A DNA stretch of 51,775 nucleotides, taken from the NCBI GenBank assembly GCA_003402735.1, contig QQNE01000018.1:1-51775 (forward strand), in the 5' to 3' direction. This DNA is from Verrucomicrobiota bacterium (lineage in GTDB: Bacteria; Verrucomicrobiota; Verrucomicrobiia; Verrucomicrobiales; DEV007). Shown here in pieces: positions 47,742 to 51,775 of the stretch. The translations under genes were made by a program, and so were the position numbers. Position 1 is the first letter of the stretch. Every line of letters begins with the position of its first letter. The notes below the pieces were generated by a model. That model made no database searches and was not told the DNA's origin. It saw only the letters and a list, made by a program, of their open reading frames with translations.

Positions 47742-48947
47742 ATGACCTTCTCCACGGCCTTTGATCATCTTCCATGGGAATCCTGGCAGGAACTGACCAC
47801 CACCGCCACTCCCGCCGATGTGCGCGCCGCGTTGGCCGGGTCAGGCTCGCCGATGACCCGCTTCGCCCGCCTGATCTCTTCCGCAGCCGGCGGCTCCCTG
47901 GAACCACTGTGTCAGGCTTCACACCGCCTGACCTTGCAACGCTTTGGCAAAGTGATGCGCTTTTTCGCGCCGCTCTATCTCTCCAACGAATGTGTCAATA
48001 ACTGCAAGTATTGCGGATTTTCACGGGACAATCCCATCCTGCGCGTGACTCTGTCCGTGGAAGAGGTGGTCCGCGAGGCCCGCGCGCTCAAGGACCGCGG
48101 CTTTCGCCACCTCCTCCTCGTCTCCGGAGAACATCCGCGGTTTGCTCCAAACAACTACATTGCGGACTGTGTCGCTGCTCTCCGCGATGAAATCCCGAGC
48201 ATCGCCCTCGAGGTCGGCCCCATGGAGGAACCGGAATACCGCCGGATGGTTCAGGCCGGTGCCGAAGCGCTGGTCGTCTATCAGGAAACCTACGACCGAA
48301 GCGCCTACACCCTCGTCCACACCGCCGGCCCCAAAAAGGATTTCGATTGGAGACTCGACACCCCGGAACGGGCCTATGCCGCCGGTTTCCGACGCCTTGG
48401 CATCGGAGCTTTGCACGGATTGAGTGATTGGCGGTTCGAGGCCACCGCCCTGGCCGCGCACGTTGACCACTTGCAACGCCACTGCTGGAAATCCCAGCTC
48501 ACCGTTTCCCTGCCACGTCTCCGCCCCCATGCCGGAGAATTCACCCCCTTCACCCAACTCAGGGACGCGGAAATGGTGCAGTTGATCACCGCCTTCCGCC
48601 TCGTCTTTCCCGACCTTGGCATTGTGCTGTCCACCCGAGAACCGGCCTCGCTTCGGGAAGGTCTGATCCCGCTCGGTGTCACCCACATGAGCGCCGGAAG
48701 CCACACCGAACCTGGCGGTTACACCGGGGCCGGGAGCGAAAATCTGCACCGCACCAAGCGAGGGAAAATCGAGGCGTTATCCGACGAGGAAACCGGTCGA
48801 CACTGCGCCACCGGTCAGTTCGAAATCGCCGATGACCGATCGCCGGAAGAAATGGCCCGCGTCCTCCGCCGCCTCGGCTACGAGGTGGTCTGGAAAGACT
48901 GGGATTCTGCACTGAGCCAGCCCACAGACCATCAACCCGCGGCGTAG
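47742..48947 (+). CDS. thiH: 2-iminoacetate synthase ThiH (radical SAM)
   Basis: 401 residues from ATG 47742. The radical-SAM cluster motif CxxxCxxC is Cys84, Cys88, Cys91 (SNECVNNCKYCGFSR). Other features: LLLVSGEHPRFAPNNYIADC, EVGPMEEPEYRRMVQAGAEA, YQETYDRSAYTLVHTAGPKK, and the C-terminal auxiliary segment SAGSHTEPGGYTG. It cleaves tyrosine to dehydroglycine for the thiazole of thiamine. No other thi genes are adjacent; it follows tyrS-pheA, so aromatic amino acids link the three. The last 16 bp overlap the convergent gene. Confidence 0.93.
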   Translation: MTFSTAFDHLPWESWQELTTTATPADVRAALAGSGSPMTRFARLISSAAGGSLEPLCQASHRLTLQRFGKVMRFFAPLYLSNECVNNCKYCGFSRDNPILRVTLSVEEVVREARALKDRGFRHLLLVSGEHPRFAPNNYIADCVAALRDEIPSIALEVGPMEEPEYRRMVQAGAEALVVYQETYDRSAYTLVHTAGPKKDFDWRLDTPERAYAAGFRRLGIGALHGLSDWRFEATALAAHVDHLQRHCWKSQLTVSLPRLRPHAGEFTPFTQLRDAEMVQLITAFRLVFPDLGIVLSTREPASLREGLIPLGVTHMSAGSHTEPGGYTGAGSENLHRTKRGKIEALSDEETGRHCATGQFEIADDRSPEEMARVLRRLGYEVVWKDWDSALSQPTDHQPAA

Positions 48948-49564
48948 TGAACCCGGTAATTCCGCGCGGAACCGGGAACAACCTCCAAAAGTGGTTCATA
49001 TCGGCAATCGCCAAATGCTTCCCCTAGCGCATCCCGCGCCGCTGCCGTAACCAGAATTTCGGCGGCCTTGGCCGTGTCTTCCCCCAACTTGGCCGCGGCG
49101 TTCACCTCCGCCCCATACACTTCCCCGTCACCGATCTTCAGGATGCGGCCAAAGCCGATGCCCAGACAGAGCAAGACGTGCTCCTCCGGGACTTTGTGGC
49201 GATTGTAAGACTGACAAGCCTGCTGCATGGCGATGGCACAACCCAACGCTGCGGCAGGTCTGCGGAACAACATCAGGAAACTGTCCGCCTCCATCTTGAT
49301 CAGAATGCCATCGTGAGCCGCCAGAATCGGCAGCAAGATCCGCTTCTGCTCATGAATGATCTGCAAGAAATGGGTGATCCCGAACAGCGCTGTCTGGCGT
49401 GAAAACCCCGCGAGATCGGTGAACAGAATTGCCCAGGTCTCTCCAAAAAGATCCCAGATCCGGGCATCAATCGCGGCCTTGTCGGCCCCGGGACAGGTGC
49501 GCTGGTGAACCAGATTCCAAAGTCTGGATTCACTGCCTTTGAGGTGATCATCATGCGCGTTCAT
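48932..49564 (-). CDS. Nucleotide cyclase-domain (class III) protein
   Basis: 210 residues from ATG 49564. A single cyclase homology domain: WAILFTDLAGFSRQTALFG with metal-binding Asp50, IIHEQKRILLPILAAHDG, IKMEADSFLMLF (Asp94; the usual G-D is A-D here), LLCLGIGFGRILKIGDGEVYG and NAAAKLGEDTAKAAEILVT. Both metal Asp positions are kept, so activity making cAMP or cGMP is possible. No sensory or membrane domain is fused. The N-terminal 40 residues are not recognised. It converges with thiH (16-bp overlap). Confidence 0.8.
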   Translation of the reverse strand: MNAHDDHLKGSESRLWNLVHQRTCPGADKAAIDARIWDLFGETWAILFTDLAGFSRQTALFGITHFLQIIHEQKRILLPILAAHDGILIKMEADSFLMLFRRPAAALGCAIAMQQACQSYNRHKVPEEHVLLCLGIGFGRILKIGDGEVYGAEVNAAAKLGEDTAKAAEILVTAAARDALGEAFGDCRYEPLLEVVPGSARNYRVHYAAG

Positions 49565-49606
49565 GGCCTCAGAAGGACGAACTGCAAGGAAACTGCAAGG
49601 GATTTC

Positions 49607-49662
49607 CTTTTCGAGCCCGCCCGCCCACGAGTCACCGATCGGCGTGGAATGGTGGGGGTTCA
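49607..49662. repeat. Dispersed repeat, inverted copy of 182-238
   Basis: The reverse complement matches 182-238 with few changes (core CACGAGTCACCGATCGGCG here, CGCCGACCGGTGACTCGTG there). It lies just upstream of the cyclase-domain gene, next to a decayed coding region. Confidence 0.7.
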
Positions 49663-49667
49663 TCGGA

Positions 49668-49806
49668 CGCGCCTCGAAGTTCCAGGCCGTGGTGCAGCGC
49701 TACCTTGAGTCGGTGCGGCAGTTCCCCTTCGCTTTCGAGGAGTCCTTTTCCGCCAACGCCGGCGCGAACCGCTGGCGCATTCCGGACCTCGCCGTGAGCC
49801 ACCGTC
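49668..49806 (+). pseudogene. Coding remnant of unknown protein
   Basis: The plus-strand frame reads GRASKFQAVVQRYLESVRQF then PFAFEESFSANAGANRWRIP and DLAV. It is clearly protein-like, with Phe/Arg/Tyr distribution and third-position GC bias, but there is no start and the frame dissolves after 49806. It may belong to the same ancient gene as the frame at 50005-50652. No family recognised. Confidence 0.4.
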
Positions 49807-49891
49807 CTCGAGGACCTCTACCAGCCCGCATTTCTCAAGGATCGCGTCGCGAGACGCCGCCAAATGGCATTGCCTGCAAGGCGCGCGAAGG

Positions 49892-49935
49892 ATTCCAGGG
49901 TGAGCAGTATGCCGACATACCGTGAATCCTGGAAT
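49892..49935. repeat. Nested inverted repeats (REP-like)
   Basis: The outer arms ATTCCAGG (49892-49899) and CCTGGAAT (49928-49935) enclose the inner palindrome GTATG-CCGA-CATAC (49907-49920). The double-hairpin layout is like that of REP or attachment-type elements. It lies just before the 39-bp dispersed repeat at 49966. Confidence 0.5.
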
Positions 49936-49965
49936 TCGAGCGGAACACAGCAGGAATGCCATTGG

Positions 49966-50004
49966 GCAAGCCGCAGCAGCGAGAGCTTGAGAAATGCGGG
50001 CCAG
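49966..50004. repeat. 39-bp dispersed repeat, copy 2
   Basis: Starts GCAAGCCGCAGCAGCGAG and ends AAATGCGGGCCAG; matches 19923-19961 with five differences. It immediately precedes the decayed frame at 50005. Confidence 0.65.
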
Positions 50005-50652
50005 TGCCTCTCCGCCTCGGAGTGGGCCAACGTCGGTGAGCACTTTGTCGCCGCTCCGATCGAGGATCTCCGCCTCGCCGAGGAGGTCAGCCGCTTCGCC
50101 GCTCGCCACGGCATCGGCGTGATCAGCTTCGGCCTCTCCGAGGATGTCCTCGACGACATGCCCAAGCCCGCTGCCGCCACGGCGGTCAACAACGACTTCG
50201 CCCGTTTCGAGAGCTGGATCTCGCGCTGTCTCCTCGAGGAGCGAATCATCTCGGCCCGCGAATTCGACGATCTCGGCCGTGCCGCCGCCAAGACCGCCCG
50301 CGATTACGTGGCCTGAATCTGGGACTTTGTCAGGCGCGAGGAAGGCGGCGCAAAGCGGTTCCTCGCCCACGTCCCGGAGGGCGCCGCCAACGACTACGCC
50401 CTCGACGCCGCGAACTACATCAAGGACTACTGGGGTGCCGGACCCGATGCCACCTACGCCGACTTTCCGCTGATGGAGCGCGGTCCCTTCGGCGAGGCGA
50501 TCCGCATCCGTGCCGAGGAGAATCCCGACTTCCGTCCCTTTCTCTACGTGCCGCGCGCGCGACTCCAAGATTCGCCGCTCGACATCAAGGGCGCGGGCAA
50601 GTCCGTCACCGTCGTCGTCTGGGCGATCCGCGAGAGCGTCCTAGCGGGCTGA
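50005..50652 (+). pseudogene. Decayed gene of unknown family with internal stop
   Basis: The frame runs SASEWANVGEHFVAAPIEDL through RHGIGVISFGLSEDVLDDMP, meets TGA at 50314-50316, and continues in the same frame (IWDFVRREEGGAKRFLAHVP, DYALDAANYIKDYWGAGPDA, IRIRAEENPDFRPFLYVPRA) to a stop at 50650. Codon use and composition on both sides of the stop are protein-like. There is no plausible start, since the upstream side is replaced by dispersed repeats. Probably one protein of more than 215 residues interrupted by a nonsense mutation. Family not recognised. It ends in a hairpin (GTCCT...AGGAC with inner GGGCT/AGCCC, 50638-50662). Confidence 0.55.
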
Positions 50653-50782
50653 AGCCCAGGACTAACTTCTTTCGGTGCCATTCACGAACCCGGGATTTCA
50701 CTTGGACGCCCGCGTCATCCGGTCCACGCAATGCAGGGAACTCCACCCCCTGCACTTCTGACACTACAGAGGCAGTGGAAAC

Positions 50783-50811
50783 TTGACAGGAAGCCAGCAA
50801 ACCAGCAAAAT
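50783..50811 (+). promoter_or_regulatory. Candidate vapBC promoter
   Basis: TTGACA (50783-50788), a 17-nt spacer and CAAAAT (50806-50811) lie immediately before the antitoxin ATG at 50818. If used, the mRNA would be nearly leaderless. The -10 box is weak. Confidence 0.35.
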
Positions 50812-50817
50812 TGCCGT

Positions 50818-51120
50818 ATGAAAACCACGTTCGATCTACCTCCTGACCTCGTGCGGGCGCTGAAACTCCGAGCCGTGCATGAGGGCCGGAAACTCAAGGA
50901 TGTGGCGGCGGATTTGTTGGAACGCGGCCTCGCGGGTCCTGAGACGGATGCCAAGCCAAAGCTTGCTCAGCCGAAGATTGAAATCCAGTCCAATGGTCTG
51001 CCGGTGGTCCGTTGTGCGGCGAATGCTCCGGCCAAGCGCATGACAGCCGACGAACTGCTCGCTCTTGAGCGGGAAGCTCTCGCCCAGGAAGACCTGCAAC
51101 GCCTCGGCCATGCTCTTTGA
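50818..51120 (+). CDS. VapB-like ribbon-helix-helix antitoxin
   Basis: 100 residues from ATG 50818: MKTTFDLPPDLVRALKLRAV then HEGRKLKDVAADLLERGLAG, a ribbon-helix-helix N-terminus. A flexible Pro/Lys-rich linker and a C-terminal toxin-binding helix (MTADELLALEREALAQEDLQ) follow. It binds its promoter and covers the VapC active site. Its end overlaps the toxin gene by 11 bp. Confidence 0.85.
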   Translation: MKTTFDLPPDLVRALKLRAVHEGRKLKDVAADLLERGLAGPETDAKPKLAQPKIEIQSNGLPVVRCAANAPAKRMTADELLALEREALAQEDLQRLGHAL

Positions 51121-51553
51121 CTCCAACGTGTGGCTGGCGCTCACCTTCTCAGCCCACCCGCATCACGAGTTGGCGGAGCGAAATTTCGCCGACGCAAGCT
51201 TCGAAAATCCCGCTTGCTTCTGCCGGGCCACCCAGCAAAGCTTTCTTCGACTCGCGACGACTCCGGTCGTGCTGAATGCATACGGTGCCGAGGGATTCAC
51301 GAATCAAGATGCGACGAAACTGATCAAAACCCTCTCCGGTCTGTCTGCCGTCAGCACCCTTGAGGAACCTTCCGGTCTCGAATCCCGCTGGCTTGAGTTG
51401 GCCGGGCTCCCCTCCGCATCACCCAAGGTCTGGATGGACGCCTATCTCGCCGCGTTCGCGATCCTGCACGACCTGAAGTTGGTCACTCTGGACCGCGATT
51501 TCCGCAACTTCCAGAAACACGGTCTCAAACTGAGACTTTTGACCGATTGCTGA
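51110..51553 (+). CDS. VapC-like PIN-domain toxin
   Basis: 147 residues from ATG 51110. PIN acidic residues: Asp4 in MLFDSNVWLAL, Glu or Asp candidates in the middle (GFTNQDATKLI), and Asp residues in WMDAYLAAFAILHDLKLVTL then DRDFRNF. The C-end KHGLKLRLLTDC is typical of this VapC subgroup. It should be a Mg-dependent endoribonuclease. Unlike the PIN remnants at 8577 and 27163 it is complete, so this is the only intact vapBC in the window. Confidence 0.88.
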   Translation: MLFDSNVWLALTFSAHPHHELAERNFADASFENPACFCRATQQSFLRLATTPVVLNAYGAEGFTNQDATKLIKTLSGLSAVSTLEEPSGLESRWLELAGLPSASPKVWMDAYLAAFAILHDLKLVTLDRDFRNFQKHGLKLRLLTDC

Positions 51554-51696
51554 ATTTCCTCTGTCATCCCACAGCTTCCTTCCCACCGAAGGCCCGGGGT
51601 CGGAGGCGGTTCGGCTGACGTTCATGTGTCCATCTGCGACGCCGTGGCATGAGGCCTGGATTCAACGCTGAAGTGCAACGGAGCTATGGAAAATAA

Positions 51697-51765
51697 GGTT
51701 AGCTGGGTTATTCTGGCTGCCGAAACAATTCCCGTTGTACGATGCCAGTATTCACCCAGCTAACC
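51697..51765. repeat. Long imperfect inverted repeat at the window edge
   Basis: GGTTAGCTGGGTTATTCTGGC (51697-51717) and the arm at 51744-51765 (reverse complement GGTTAGCTGGGTGAATACTGGC) pair over about 20 bp with one bulge and few mismatches, with a 26-nt loop. It is non-coding and continues toward the right edge. It may be the end of a mobile element or a folded recombination site. Confidence 0.6.
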
Positions 51766-51775
51766 GAAGGTGAAC

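Noticed and set aside
51697-51765. Integron attC site
   Set aside because: The core would need RYYYAAC at the left and GTTRRRY at the right; here the arms begin with GTT and end with AAC, and the core bases do not fit.

Overview
The window is a GC-rich, gene-dense piece of bacterial chromosome. Gene content and protein style suggest a member of the Verrucomicrobiota or a near relative in the PVC group: a PIN toxin paired with a small ribbon-helix-helix protein, a Tat-exported hydroxypyruvate isomerase-like protein, a CehA/McbA-type metallohydrolase, a long bL36 variant, a bifunctional-nuclease-domain protein and prepilins cleaved after Ala rather than Gly. The placement is inferred from protein resemblance only.

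Layout. 1-4.1 kb is an accessory strip: an alpha/beta hydrolase, a DUF4058 gene between two copies of a composite direct repeat, transposase debris and a MITE-like element of about 216 bp. 4.1-9.1 kb holds membrane and secreted proteins and a half-deleted PIN toxin with its surviving partner. 9.2-18.9 kb is a tightly packed minus-strand run, dcd-cinA-AAA-AAA-fur-tpiA. 19-25.9 kb carries bL36, an ECF sigma factor, xseA, a prepilin, a bifunctional nuclease, a gamma-carbonic-anhydrase-like protein, pabB and a Gfo/Idh/MocA oxidoreductase. 26.3-27.6 kb has hicBA and a decayed vapBC. 27.7-34.6 kb has tRNA-Met, a tiny lipoprotein and the cell-shape cluster mreB-mreC-mreD-mrdA with an RNase E/G gene downstream. 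34.7-49.6 kb is housekeeping and metabolism (argS, a TauE-type permease, an ABC ATPase, a response regulator, an MFS carrier, a cupin, tRNA-Val, tyrS-pheA-thiH, a cyclase-domain protein). 49.6-51.8 kb is again accessory: repeats, a decayed gene, an intact vapBC and a long inverted repeat at the edge.

Most notable feature. Two adjacent genes (10567-13905 and 13902-17114, overlapping by 4 bp) encode divergent two-ring Clp-type AAA+ ATPases. Each carries a C-terminal extension of about 300 residues whose order of elements resembles a class-I peptide release factor (helical part, PCRF-like alpha/beta part, characteristic C-terminal tail) with no GGQ motif. Both keep a complete second ATPase ring and a VGF/LGF tripeptide where ClpC carries its ClpP-docking loop, while the first ring is degenerate, more so in one partner. 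I infer a paired, possibly ribosome-directed unfoldase. This rests on visual motif matching and needs profile and structure comparison.

Working together. The mre/mrdA genes build the rod-shape peptidoglycan machine. tyrS-pheA-thiH groups tyrosine and phenylalanine-related steps, since ThiH consumes tyrosine. dcd and cinA are nucleotide and cofactor housekeeping genes just upstream of the AAA pair. Toxin-antitoxin loci, intact and broken, sit in the same strips as dispersed repeats, which marks those strips as places of insertion and decay.
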